From an uncultured Poribacteria bacterium (lineage in GTDB: Bacteria > Poribacteria > WGA-4E > WGA-3G): a stretch of DNA of 64,000 bases. A program made the position numbers and the translations under genes. Numbering within the stretch: position 1 is the stretch's first letter; every line of letters begins with the position of its first letter. This document shows, one piece after another, positions 17,115 through 26,162 of this stretch. The stretch lies in contig OX639992.1 of the NCBI GenBank assembly GCA_951828515.1, forward strand, positions 3,760,217-3,824,216, in the 5' to 3' direction. The notes below the pieces were generated by a model, which ran no database searches, was not told the DNA's origin, and worked only from the letters and a program-made list of their open reading frames with translations.

Positions 17115-19982
17115 TTACTGCAAGATGACCATTTTGCGCAGGAGGGAGATATGATCCGCCTGCAGTTGATAGAAATAGATACCACTCGCCACGCGTTCAC
17201 CCCTATTATTTCTGCCGTCCCAATACGCCGCACGGCTACGACTCGTGTAGTAACCCGCACGTTGATGACCGAGATCCAAGCGACGGACAACGGTGCCACG
17301 CATATCATAGATCGTAATCTTGACATCGCTCGTATTTGATAACTGATAGGGTATCCACGTCTCTGGGTTGAAAGGGTTAGGATAGTTCGCCGAAAGCGCC
17401 GTTTCGCTGGGGACTGCGTCGACAGGGATCCTTCTCGGTGCCGCATTTCCCAACGCATCTATGACCGTCAGCGGTAAATCCGTGGATTTAACGAGCGCAC
17501 ACCCCGAATATTCCGTATAATATATGCTGTTGGGCAGACCGGGTAATGTCCCAATATCGACCCAGACGGCATCCACTGTCCCAGGTGTCCGGGATACCGT
17601 AACCGATTCGCTCTCTACCGTGCCTGTGGAAATCGTGATACGCGGGGTGCCTCCATCGTCAATACTACCATTGGTAACAGTCAAAGGTAGAACAATATCA
17701 AACGGCGCACCGGTGGGTGCGGTTGCCTTGAACTGACCTTCTCCAGCCTGTTTCAGGGATACCGTCAGCGGTAAAGGGGCAACAGCATTGCCAGATAGGT
17801 TGAGCTTCTTCAGGGCAGTGAGACCCTCAAAAATACCCGCCGGCAAACTGCTCAAATCGTTAGAATTCAGGCGGAGATCCTCCAGTGCGGTGAGACCCTC
17901 AAAAATACCCGCCGGCAAACTGCTCAAATCGTTAGAATTCAGGCGGAGATCCTCCAGTGCGGTGAGACCCTCAAAAATACCCGCCGGCAAAGAACTCAAA
18001 TCGTTAGAATCTAAGCGGAGCTCCTTCAAGGCGGTGAGACCCTCAAAAATACCCGACGGCAAACTGCTCAAATCGTTGTACTGCAGGTAGAGATGCTTCA
18101 AGGCAGTGCGACCCTCAAAAATATCCGCCGGCAAAGAACTCAAATCGTTATGGGACAGGCGGAGATACCTCAGAGCGATGGAGTAATCAAAAATACCCGC
18201 CGGCAAAGAACCCAAATCGTTGTCCTCCAAGACGAGCGTATCCAAGGCGGTGAGGTTATCAAAAATACCCGCCGGCAAAGAACCCAAATCGTTACCGTAT
18301 AGGTCAAGACTCGTCAGGGCGGTGAGGTTATCAAAAATACCCGCCGGCAAAGAACCCAAATCGTTGTCCTCCAAGACGAGCGTATCCAAGGCGGTGAGGT
18401 TATCAAAAATACCCGCCGGCAAAGAACCCAAATCGTTACCGTATAGGTCAAGACTCGTCAGGGCGGTGAGGTTATCAAAAATACCCGCCGGCAAAGAACC
18501 CAAATCGTTATAGGACAGGTCAAGTATCTCCAAGGCGGTGAGTCCGTTGAAATCGTCCTCTTTTAGGGCGGTGATGTTCTCATATCGAATGTCAATCGAT
18601 GTAATTGTCGCGAGGTCTGCCGCGGTTACATTGGCGCAATTGCTTATGTTTGGTAAGGCGGCAACGATCGCATTGCGGACATCAGGCGTGCGATCACAGA
18701 CCGATACGAACACAGAGTCGTCAGCTACATCCAGAGTGATGCTCACCTGTGCTGTGCTGAGAACGTTTGTGTTCCCCGCAGTATCGGTTACCGCACCTGC
18801 GGCAATACTCAGCGTCAGTGTCCCACTCGCCGTCGGTGTGATTGTGGCGGTGTAAGTCGTGTCGTCTGTCGTTGTCCATGCTGTGATGCTCGCCGTGGCT
18901 GTCCCGGAAAGCGTCAGGTCTGATTGCTCAAAACCGGACACTACCTCTGTGAAGGTGATCGTCGCTTCAAACGCGTCACTCTGAGCATCTGTTGGTACAG
19001 AAATACTGACATCCGGTGGCGTCATATCTACGGTGACGGTCTGTGTCTCAGAGGCAGTATTGTTGTTACTCGCCGCATCCGTGGCGACATCTGCCGGAAT
19101 GCTCACCACCACCGTCCCACTCGTCGTGGGTGTGATCGTGGCGGTAAAGACCGTGTCATATATGCCCTGCCACGCCGTGATACTCGCTGTTGCCGTCCCG
19201 GAGACAGACAGATCTGATTGCTCAAAGTCGGAGACCGATTCTGAGAATATGATTGTTACATTAAACGCACTCTTCTGAACACCTCCTGGCACAGAAAGGC
19301 TAACACCCGGTGGTATCATATCTATGCTGACTGTTTTGGGGGTCGCAGCGGTATTGTTGTTACTCGCCGCATCCGTGGCGACATCTGCAGGCACGCTAAT
19401 GATCACCGTCCCACTCGTCGTGGGTGTGATTGTGGTGGTAAAGACCGTGTCATCTGTCGTTGTCCATCCCGTGATGCTCGCTGTCCCTGAGACCGAGAGG
19501 TCTGCCTGCTCAAACCCGGAGACGGCTTCTGTGAAGGTGATGGTTACATCAAACGCACCATTCTGGGCACCTTCTGGCACAGAAAGGCTAACCCCCGGTG
19601 AAGTCATATCTACGGTGACCGTCTGTGTCTCGGCAGCCGTATTGTTGTTGCTCGCCGCATCCGTGGCGACATCTGCAGGCACGCTAATGATCACCGTCCC
19701 ACTCGTCGTGGGTGTGATTGTGGCGGTAAAGACTGTGTCGTCTGTAGACGACCATCCCGTGATCGATGCTGTTGCCGTCCCAGCCAGTACGACATCGCTT
19801 TGCACAAAATCTGTGACCTCTCCTGTGAATCTGATACTCGCAGTAAACGCGCTATTCTGGACATCCGAGGGAACCGTGATACTCACATCCAAGCCCGGAT
19901 CAAGCGCAATTTGCGAATATCCAACAGGACTGAATACGAGCGCAGCAAAGAAAATAGATAAAAGTGTGGAAAACCGTTTCAT
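17115..19982 (-). CDS. secreted Ig-like/LRR protein with C-terminal sorting domain
   Basis: About 955 residues. The signal peptide (KRFSTLLSIFFAALVFSPVG) begins at the second ATG of the frame (19982), which has GGAAC 7 nt upstream. Four near-identical bacterial Ig-like repeats of about 95 residues follow (each with TATASITGW and TTSGTVIISVPADVATDAA). Then come about eleven 24-residue LRRs of the form LTALxxLxLxxNDLxSLPAGIF, a type close to vertebrate VLR/Toll repeats. A beta-sandwich stretch leads to the last 90 residues, NYPNPFNPETWIPYQL to the end, the sorting-type domain shared with the four LRR genes at 29-43 kb. It is probably a cell-surface adhesin or binding protein. DNA repeats make it prone to length change. 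Confidence 0.92.
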   Translation of the reverse strand: MKRFSTLLSIFFAALVFSPVGYSQIALDPGLDVSITVPSDVQNSAFTASIRFTGEVTDFVQSDVVLAGTATASITGWSSTDDTVFTATITPTTSGTVIISVPADVATDAASNNNTAAETQTVTVDMTSPGVSLSVPEGAQNGAFDVTITFTEAVSGFEQADLSVSGTASITGWTTTDDTVFTTTITPTTSGTVIISVPADVATDAASNNNTAATPKTVSIDMIPPGVSLSVPGGVQKSAFNVTIIFSESVSDFEQSDLSVSGTATASITAWQGIYDTVFTATITPTTSGTVVVSIPADVATDAASNNNTASETQTVTVDMTPPDVSISVPTDAQSDAFEATITFTEVVSGFEQSDLTLSGTATASITAWTTTDDTTYTATITPTASGTLTLSIAAGAVTDTAGNTNVLSTAQVSITLDVADDSVFVSVCDRTPDVRNAIVAALPNISNCANVTAADLATITSIDIRYENITALKEDDFNGLTALEILDLSYNDLGSLPAGIFDNLTALTSLDLYGNDLGSLPAGIFDNLTALDTLVLEDNDLGSLPAGIFDNLTALTSLDLYGNDLGSLPAGIFDNLTALDTLVLEDNDLGSLPAGIFDYSIALRYLRLSHNDLSSLPADIFEGRTALKHLYLQYNDLSSLPSGIFEGLTALKELRLDSNDLSSLPAGIFEGLTALEDLRLNSNDLSSLPAGIFEGLTALEDLRLNSNDLSSLPAGIFEGLTALKKLNLSGNAVAPLPLTVSLKQAGEGQFKATAPTGAPFDIVLPLTVTNGSIDDGGTPRITISTGTVESESVTVSRTPGTVDAVWVDIGTLPGLPNSIYYTEYSGCALVKSTDLPLTVIDALGNAAPRRIPVDAVPSETALSANYPNPFNPETWIPYQLSNTSDVKITIYDMRGTVVRRLDLGHQRAGYYTSRSRAAYWDGRNNRGERVASGIYFYQLQADHISLLRKMVILQ
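17788..18560. repeat. 72-bp coding repeat array (LRRs) with a 144-bp duplicated block
   Basis: Tandem 72-bp units, each beginning with a form of CAAAAATACCCGCCGGCAAA. The 144-bp block (two alternating units) starting near 18203 is repeated without visible change starting near 18347. Two further units near 17830-17975 are almost identical to each other. Confidence 0.85.
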
Positions 19983-20216
19983 AGCTTCAGTTCCTTCCAT
20001 TTTAGGGTAATGTTGGGCTTCGATTGTGGTTCAACCCAACCTATATTTGACTCCCTGAGCCGCGTCTGAAAAGGCGGATAACAGTAGAGATGATGTTTCA
20101 ACATAAGATGTCGGTTTGTGAACAAGATACCTAAACGTGTCTCTCACACAAATTTTCTTGTGAAATATAGCAGACGTGCAAAGGGCTCTGTCTCTGCGAA
20201 AATATTTATATCCTGT

Positions 20217-20301
20217 TAGGTCTATTTTTGTGATTATTCTAAAATCTATTTTTATAGACCTAATAAGGTTAAATTATACTTTAATCCGACATACAAGTCA
20301 A
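20217..20301 (-). promoter_or_regulatory. promoter with a palindrome at the predicted start site, for the Ig-like/LRR gene
   Basis: On the minus strand TTGACT (20296-20301), 17-nt spacer, TATAAT (20273-20278). Directly downstream are TTAGGTCTAT-type arms (about 20217-20228 and 20254-20263), inverted and about 27 bp apart. The implied 5' untranslated region is about 285 nt. The arms could be an operator or a hairpin at the 5' end of the mRNA. Confidence 0.55.
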
Positions 20302-20844
20302 ATTAAATCTGTATAACTTGCCCGAAGAAAGCATAATTCCATGGATTTCAGCGATTTTTTCAAAAACAGACGGGTAAATTGGAAACGAGGTCCACTGCGA
20401 CGGGAAAAAGTTTGAAAAAGCGTTATGCTGTTGGCTACAGAGGCTGGACACCGGTCAGGGGCGTGACTATTGACGGCGTTTATCGCGTTGATAAGAAGAG
20501 AACCTACCGGATTTTGGAGGGTTGGAGGGGTATGAAATCTATATCCTATCAATAGCGAAAGAATTCGGGGACGATTTCTAAAGTCGTATTATAGTAAAAT
20601 CCACAATACCATAGGTGTCAATTTAGGGATGTTTCACGGTATTTGGTCGCTGCGTCTTTACAAATGCTGAAGAAAGGGAAATTTTTCGCAAGACAGAATT
20701 CGTGTTGAACAGTATTGCCTTGTCAAGACTCAGTGGATGCAAACCGAGTTTCACGGACATGAAGATGTGTTGCCGCGCATTTCCATCGGATGTGAGTTAC
20801 CCTTGCGGGACCTCTACAGACGCGTTACGTTTTCTGATTGAAGG
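20302..20844. other. gene-poor stretch with a possible gene relic
   Basis: No intact gene. The plus-strand frame 20697-20841 (RIRVEQYCLVKTQWMQTEFH to LRDLYRRVTF) resembles the C-terminus of Uma2/DUF820 nuclease-like proteins but has no start; this is a weak guess. TATTATAGTAAAATCC near 20587 looks like a lone M-family MITE end. Confidence 0.35.
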
Positions 20845-21108
20845 TTAGGTCCACCTGTCTAATCCTTCATCAACACGTTCAAGAATCCATTCCTCAATCA
20901 GTTCACCCGCTGGGATACCGCGTTCCTCAGCAAGTTTTATCACAACCTCGACATCCTCAGGGGTTAGCCAAACAGAGACTTTGAATTCATTGCCCTGTTT
21001 CAAGAGCATTCCCTCTCGTTGCTGCATCTCTTGGGCTGCGAGGTATTCATGATCATCGTAGACATCCTCGTATTCTTCAACTTCGGGATCTATGATGTGT
21101 TTAAGCAT
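20845..21108 (-). CDS. small antitoxin-like protein (CopG/BrnA type?)
   Basis: 87 residues: an acidic N-terminal half (DPEVEEYEDVYDDHEYLA), then FKVSVWLTPEDVEVVIKLAE and an ERGIPAGELIEEWILERV helix. A beta strand followed by two helices is the layout of ribbon-helix-helix antitoxins that act on DNA as dimers. No toxin gene is next to it: clpB lies upstream and a gene-poor stretch downstream. The ribosome binding site TAGGAGGAAC is strong, so expression is likely. Function is inferred only from shape. Confidence 0.65.
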   Translation of the reverse strand: MLKHIIDPEVEEYEDVYDDHEYLAAQEMQQREGMLLKQGNEFKVSVWLTPEDVEVVIKLAEERGIPAGELIEEWILERVDEGLDRWT

Positions 21109-21171
21109 TATCAGTTCCTCCTATTGGCTGTTTTCGCGTCAAGATGAAAACTTTACCCTATAACAGTTAAA

Positions 21172-23754
21172 TCACGCCTTGCGGAAGACGAACTCGCCAT
21201 CTTCAAAATCAACGGCGATTGCATCGCCATCGCGGAAGGTGCCCTCCAGCATCTGGATAGCCAACAGATTGAGGATATCCCGCTGGAGTGTTCGTCGGAG
21301 TGGACGTGCACCGTACACCGTATCAAATCCGCGTTCTACTAACTCTCCCTTGGCAGATTCAGAAAGTGTCAGTGCCATCTCCTTCTCTGCGAAGCGATTG
21401 CTGAGTTGCATGAGTTCCAGCGTGACAATCCGCTTCAATTCTTCGATACCGAGACGGTCGAAGATAATCAGATCGTCAACACGGTTTAGAAATTCCGGTG
21501 GAAAATGTGTCTGTACCGCTTCCATCACTTTCCAACGAATCTCTTTCGCGTCCAAAAGTGCATCGCTAATCCACTGACTCCCAATATTGGAGGTCATGAT
21601 GACAACTGTGTTTTTGAAATCGACCGTGCGTCCTTGTCCGTCCGTCATTCTGCCATCATCAAGCATCTGGAGTAAGACATTGAACACCTCTGGATGCGCC
21701 TTCTCAACCTCATCAAGCAGGATGACGCAGTATGGGTGTCGTCGGACAGCTTCGGTGAGTTGTCCACCTTCATCGTAGCCGACGTAGCCTGGGGGGGCAC
21801 CGATCAATCGGGAGACGGTGTGTTTCTCCATGTACTCACTCATATCGATACGCGCCATGGCATTTGCATCGTCGAACATAAATTCAGCGAGGGATTTGGC
21901 GAGATGCGTCTTACCGACGCCGGTCGGTCCCATGAAGAGGAAAGAGCCGAGCGGTCGATCAGGATCGCCGAGACCGACGCGAGCGCGTCGAATCGCATTG
22001 GAGACAGAACGCACTGCTTCATCTTGTCCAATGACCTGTTCGCGCAAGCGTTCTTCCATGTTGAGGAGTTTTTGTGTCTCGCCTTCCATGAGTCGAGAAA
22101 CAGGGATACCAGTCCATTTCGCTACAATTTCAGCGATGTCTTCTGCACTTACGCGTTCCTTCAACATCTGCGCGCCTTGCGTGTCTGTTTCCAAAGTGTC
22201 TCGGACTGCCTTGAGTTGTGCTTCCAATTCCGGTATCTTACCGTACTCAATCTCTGATGCTCTGCCGAGGCTACCTGCACGTTTGGCTTGCTCCGACGCA
22301 ATACGGAGTGCTTCAATCTGTTCCATTAACTCGCCAATCTGTGTCAGATTCGCTTTTTCATTCTGCCACGCGGCTTTGAGCGCGTTTGCCCTCTCTTTGA
22401 GTTCGGCAAGTTCAGCTATCAGTTTTTCAAGACGCTGTTGTGAGGCACCGTCCTCCTCTTTCTCCAATGCTTGTTGCTCAATTTGGAGTTGGATAATCCG
22501 GCGTTCCACCTCATCAATCTCCTCTGGCACACTATCGATCTCAATGCGCAACCTCGACGCGGCTTCATCCACCAAATCCACGGCTTTATCCGGTAGAAAC
22601 CGTTCAGAGATATAACGTTTCGAGAGAGTAGCTGCCGCGACAATGGCACTATCTTGGATTTGTACGCCGTGATGTGTCTCATAGCGTTCCTTCAGACCCC
22701 GAAGAATGGCAATCGTGTCTTCAACCGATGGCTCTTCAACCCGCACGGGCTGGAATCGGCGTTCCAAGGCGGCATCCTTCTCAATGTGTTTACGGTACTC
22801 ATCGAGAGTGGTCGCGCCTATACACCGGAGTTCACCGCGTGCCAATGCGGGTTTGAGCATGTTTGAAGCGTCCACCGCACCTTCCGCCGCACCCGCACCG
22901 ACGATGGTATGGAGTTCATCAATAAAGAGCACTACCTGTCCTTCTGCCTGTTCCACATCGGCAAGGACAGCTTTCAACCGATCTTCAAATTCACCTCGGT
23001 ACTTACTACCTGCGATGAGTGCCCCTAAATCGAGAGCAATGAGTCGTTTATCGCGGAGGCTTTCTGGAACATCACCATCAGCAATCCGTTGTGCTAACCC
23101 TTCTACAATCGCCGTTTTCCCGACACCCGGTTCACCGATCAAGACGGGGTTATTTTTCCGTCTGCGGGAGAGCACTTGCATCACACGGCGGATTTCATCG
23201 TCCCGTCCGATAACTGGATCGAGTTTACCTGAGATTGCCTCTTGCGTGAGTTCTCTACCAAACCGAGTGAGCGCCTGATATTTGTCCTCCGGGTTCTGGT
23301 CGGTTACCCGCTGTGTCCCTCGGATATCGACGAGTGCCTTGAGAACCTTGTCCTTTGTTACACCCGCTTCACGAAGGATTTTACCCACTTCGCTCTGTTG
23401 CGTCTCCGCACACGCTACCAAGAGATGCTCTGTACTGACGTATTCATCTTTGAGTGCTGTTGCCTCTTTGAAGCCAGTATCCAGAACGGATTGTAAAGCA
23501 GGGGCAATACGCATTTCAGCCGCCGTGCCTTGGACTTTCGGTGCTTTTTGAACAGCGATTTCAATCGCTGACGTAATCCCTGCAGTATCAACACCCAATT
23601 TCTGAAGAATCGGTGTGACGATTCCATCCGTCTGCCTGATGAGAGTCAACATCAGATGTTCAACCCCAAGTTCAGGACTTTGGGCATCTGTCGCTAAATT
23701 TTGTGCTGTTTCGAGGGCTTCTTGTGCTTTAATTGTAAATCTATCAAATCTCAT
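21172..23754 (-). CDS. clpB: ATP-dependent disaggregase ClpB
   Basis: Hexameric AAA+ chaperone that, with DnaK, pulls proteins out of aggregates; cytoplasmic and stress-related. 860 residues, full length. The N-domain ([15 protein letters not shown]) is followed by AAA1 with Walker A GEPGVGKT near residue 207 and Walker [15 protein letters not shown], the coiled-coil M-domain (residues about 400-530, with [19 protein letters not shown]), and AAA2 with [16 protein letters not shown] and [16 protein letters not shown]. The M-domain identifies ClpB rather than ClpA or ClpC. No CIRCE-type heat-shock operator is seen; instead the start abuts an R1 element. Confidence 0.97.
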   Translation of the reverse strand: MRFDRFTIKAQEALETAQNLATDAQSPELGVEHLMLTLIRQTDGIVTPILQKLGVDTAGITSAIEIAVQKAPKVQGTAAEMRIAPALQSVLDTGFKEATALKDEYVSTEHLLVACAETQQSEVGKILREAGVTKDKVLKALVDIRGTQRVTDQNPEDKYQALTRFGRELTQEAISGKLDPVIGRDDEIRRVMQVLSRRRKNNPVLIGEPGVGKTAIVEGLAQRIADGDVPESLRDKRLIALDLGALIAGSKYRGEFEDRLKAVLADVEQAEGQVVLFIDELHTIVGAGAAEGAVDASNMLKPALARGELRCIGATTLDEYRKHIEKDAALERRFQPVRVEEPSVEDTIAILRGLKERYETHHGVQIQDSAIVAAATLSKRYISERFLPDKAVDLVDEAASRLRIEIDSVPEEIDEVERRIIQLQIEQQALEKEEDGASQQRLEKLIAELAELKERANALKAAWQNEKANLTQIGELMEQIEALRIASEQAKRAGSLGRASEIEYGKIPELEAQLKAVRDTLETDTQGAQMLKERVSAEDIAEIVAKWTGIPVSRLMEGETQKLLNMEERLREQVIGQDEAVRSVSNAIRRARVGLGDPDRPLGSFLFMGPTGVGKTHLAKSLAEFMFDDANAMARIDMSEYMEKHTVSRLIGAPPGYVGYDEGGQLTEAVRRHPYCVILLDEVEKAHPEVFNVLLQMLDDGRMTDGQGRTVDFKNTVVIMTSNIGSQWISDALLDAKEIRWKVMEAVQTHFPPEFLNRVDDLIIFDRLGIEELKRIVTLELMQLSNRFAEKEMALTLSESAKGELVERGFDTVYGARPLRRTLQRDILNLLAIQMLEGTFRDGDAIAVDFEDGEFVFRKA

Positions 23755-23856
23755 TTTTTAATTGTTCCTTGCGGTTCGGTGAGTTGAGTTGGTTAAATGC
23801 GCTTACTTTCCGTATATCCGCCTGCGCCGTTGTTGCAGGCTGCGCGTTTTGGTTGT
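23755..23856 (-). repeat. R1 element, copy D (upstream of clpB)
   Basis: Minus-strand R1 with the GCCTGC-type hairpin (23820-23840: GCCTGC, loop AACAACGGC, GCAGGC) and 3' end CCGCAAGGAACAATTAAAA directly before the clpB ATG (one extra A pair). Confidence 0.8.
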
Positions 23857-23982
23857 AGTTTGTACTCAGATTCTAATCATTCTTTAATTATTCCTTCCCC
23901 TAAATCCCGCTTATCGGGGGACTTTGTTGAGAGGAAAGACATAAGGCCTCTATATAATAGTATAGCAAGATCTATGCCATTT

Positions 23983-24099
23983 TATAGTAAATCCCGAAAA
24001 TACTTGCACGCTCTTGAAAACACAAAACCTAAATTGCTGGCGAGGTTTCCTAACCTCGCCGCATTACAGAGTGTAAACTTAATTATGGGTTTTACTATA
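23983..24099 (-). mobile_element. M-family MITE, copy 2 (117 bp)
   Basis: TATAGTAAATCCC at one end and GGGTTTTACTATA at the other, with the GCTGGCGAGG...CCTCGCC palindrome in the middle. It is the same length as copy 1. It lies next to an R2 copy. Confidence 0.85.
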
Positions 24100-24235
24100 A
24101 TAGTTGTCAGTTGTCGGTTCGGTTTTTCTGCGAAAAATCTTTCAGTTTTCAGTTAAGAAGCGGTTTGCCTTGGCGTTCCCTCGTTTAGCAACACCCTCTT
24201 GTAACTGACAACTGATAACTGATAACCACTAAGCC
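24100..24235. repeat. R2 repeat copy
   Basis: TAGTTGTCAGTTGTCGGTT at the left, AACTGACAACTGATAACTGA at the right (about 24198), with a core containing TCAGTTAAGAAGCGG and TCGTTTAGCAACACCCTCTT. The rest of 23857-24305 has no gene. Confidence 0.7.
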
Positions 24236-24305
24236 ATTTTGGCATCCGATGCGCAAATCTGGCAGGAACAATCGGTTGTGGCACGCCAATTTAACACTTG
24301 ATTTT

Positions 24306-26063
24306 TCATTTAGCTGGTAGAGGTTCGACCACCACAAGTTCTTGGTTCACCGCGAGGTTTTCCAACGTCTGCCCAATACCACTTTGCCAGCGAATCTGAA
24401 GTTTATCTACAACGGTCCGCTCCCCAAGCCCAAAGGTCAATCTCGGATCGTTGCTACTGAGATAACTGTATCCTCGGTGGACTTCACGCGTTTCGGATTC
24501 GGTGCCGACCGTCAATGTAACGCGTGCCCCGATGCCATCACGATTGCTTCGGGTACCGATCAGTTTGAGACGCAGATAGTTGTTGGAAGTGTGGTTCTCA
24601 TTTCGGAGGAGTGTCACTTTGTCATTCAGCTGAGTGATAAGAAGGTCTGTATCGCCATCGTTGTCATAGTCGCCGAAAAGGGTCCCACGACTCACAGCGT
24701 GTTGACCTTCAAGTCGCACATCGACAAATGTGCTATCGCCATGATTTCGGAAGAGTTGATTCGGTTGCTTATATGAGAGGACATCTGTGGTGCGTTCAAC
24801 ATTTGGAAAGATATGACCGTTCGCGACAAAAATATCGAGGTAGCCATCGTTATCAGGGTCGAAGAATCCGGTGCCGAACCCTAAAAAGAGGTAACTCTCT
24901 TCACCGAGCCGCGCTTTATAACTGACATCGGTGAAAGTCCCGTCTCCATTATTCCGATACAGGGTGTTTGCTTCATAGGAAAAATTGGTGACGAAGATAT
25001 CCAGAAAACCATCGCCGTTGTAATCCCCCGCGTCAACACCCATACCGGCTTGGGCTACACCATCCGCGCTGTAGGCACAACCTGTGAGGATAGCGATTTC
25101 GGCGAATGTCCCATCGCCTTTGTTATAGAAGAGATAATTTGGCGTGTCATCGTTGGCGACGTAAATATCTGGATTGCCATCGGCATCAAAGTCCGCAGCG
25201 ACAACGCCTAATCCCTTGCCAAGAAACATTCCACCCGGATCCCGAATATTGGCAGTCTCAGTTGCATCAGTAAAGGTGCCATTGCCGTTGTTTCGGTAGA
25301 GTCTATCGGATGCACCTTCAAAGTGTTTTGGGTGGCAGTACCCGCGAACTTTCTCGGTTGTACTGAACGCCGGTTTTTCAAAACAGGTGGGAGAGGCAGC
25401 ATCTAACCTATAGTTGACGTAGTTAACGACGTAGAGATCAAGATAACCATCGCTGTCGTAATCGGAAAAAGTCGCGCTGCTACTCCAGTAGGGGTCGCCT
25501 ACACCTGCTGGAACCGTAACGTCGGTGAATGTCCCATCACCGTTGTTACGATAGAGCCGGTTCGCGCCGAAATTGGTTACATAAAGATCCACGTAACCAT
25601 CATTGTCATAATCTCCACAGGCGACACCGTGTCCATAACTGCCTTGATTGTCAACTTTAGCAGATTCAGTAACATCTGTGAATGTCCCATCACCGTTATT
25701 TCGGAAAAGTACACTTGGAGCAGCACTATTGACGAGGTAAAGATCGAGGTTACCATCGTTATCATAATCGAGGAATGCCCCGCCAGCACCGAGGGTCTCA
25801 GGTAAGTGAAAATCACCTGTCGCACCGTTGGCATGCGTAAAGCGGATACCGGCTATATCAGTAACATCTGTGAAATGGATAGAGGGTTCTATTGATAGGA
25901 TGGGAAACGAAATGAGGAAAAAAAAGAGGGCGAGATAGGTTATAATCGCAGTTCGTTGCCTACATTCTAAAGAGGCGAGGTTAGAAACCTCGCCAGCATC
26001 AGTAGTAGAGCAGTCGTGAAATCTCTCATGTTCTAAAGTGGCATTAAACGCGGGGACATTCAT
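24306..26063 (-). CDS. FG-GAP/VCBS repeat protein with ASPIC/UnbV C-terminus (CRTAC1-like)
   Basis: 585 residues; secreted or surface beta-propeller protein. Repeats of the form LxDYDNDGxLDLYLVN and LYRNNGDGTFTDVT run from about residue 70 to 480; their Asp-rich loops are typical calcium sites. The last about 90 residues (NNYLRLKLIGTRSNRDGIGA and GYSYLSSNDPRLTFGLG) are the ASPIC/UnbV domain. A hydrophobic segment (AIITYLALFFFLISFPIL) near residue 40 is the likely export signal. The preceding 38 residues contain GEVSNLASLE, encoded by an M-family palindrome (25974-25997), so the N-terminal extension is probably repeat-derived. The start abuts an R1 element. Confidence 0.9.
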   Translation of the reverse strand: MNVPAFNATLEHERFHDCSTTDAGEVSNLASLECRQRTAIITYLALFFFLISFPILSIEPSIHFTDVTDIAGIRFTHANGATGDFHLPETLGAGGAFLDYDNDGNLDLYLVNSAAPSVLFRNNGDGTFTDVTESAKVDNQGSYGHGVACGDYDNDGYVDLYVTNFGANRLYRNNGDGTFTDVTVPAGVGDPYWSSSATFSDYDSDGYLDLYVVNYVNYRLDAASPTCFEKPAFSTTEKVRGYCHPKHFEGASDRLYRNNGNGTFTDATETANIRDPGGMFLGKGLGVVAADFDADGNPDIYVANDDTPNYLFYNKGDGTFAEIAILTGCAYSADGVAQAGMGVDAGDYNGDGFLDIFVTNFSYEANTLYRNNGDGTFTDVSYKARLGEESYLFLGFGTGFFDPDNDGYLDIFVANGHIFPNVERTTDVLSYKQPNQLFRNHGDSTFVDVRLEGQHAVSRGTLFGDYDNDGDTDLLITQLNDKVTLLRNENHTSNNYLRLKLIGTRSNRDGIGARVTLTVGTESETREVHRGYSYLSSNDPRLTFGLGERTVVDKLQIRWQSGIGQTLENLAVNQELVVVEPLPAK

Positions 26064-26065
26064 TT

Positions 26066-26156
26066 TTTAATTTTCCCTTGCGGTTAAACGACGCGGATTC
26101 GGACTTTAGAGTTCTTTTCTTAAGAGTCGCACTCCACTTCGTTATGGGCTTGGTTT
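26066..26156 (-). repeat. R1 element, copy E
   Basis: Hairpin at 26129-26149 on the minus strand (GCCC, loop ATAACGAAGTGGA, GTGC; one mismatch). The 3' end is CCGCAAGGGAAAATTAAAA just before the start of the UnbV protein gene. Confidence 0.8.
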
Positions 26157-26162
26157 TCGCGT

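Noticed and set aside
18220-18513. Plus-strand frames such as the 97-residue repeat peptide opposite the LRR gene
   Set aside because: Antisense shadow of the 72-bp LRR coding repeats; the minus-strand frame has signal peptide, domains and terminator.
20298-20552. 84-residue minus-strand frame
   Set aside because: It would start next to a promoter reading past it and shows no family pattern; intergenic in character.
21694-22257. Plus-strand frames opposite clpB (187 and 265 residues)
   Set aside because: Antisense shadows of a full-length, fully motif-conserved clpB.
23797-24156. 119-residue plus-strand frame
   Set aside because: Covers R1, MITE and R2 sequence; no protein-like pattern.
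23755-24305. CIRCE or other heat-shock operator for clpB
   Set aside because: No TTAGCACTC-type inverted repeat was found; only R1, MITE and R2 sequences occupy the region.
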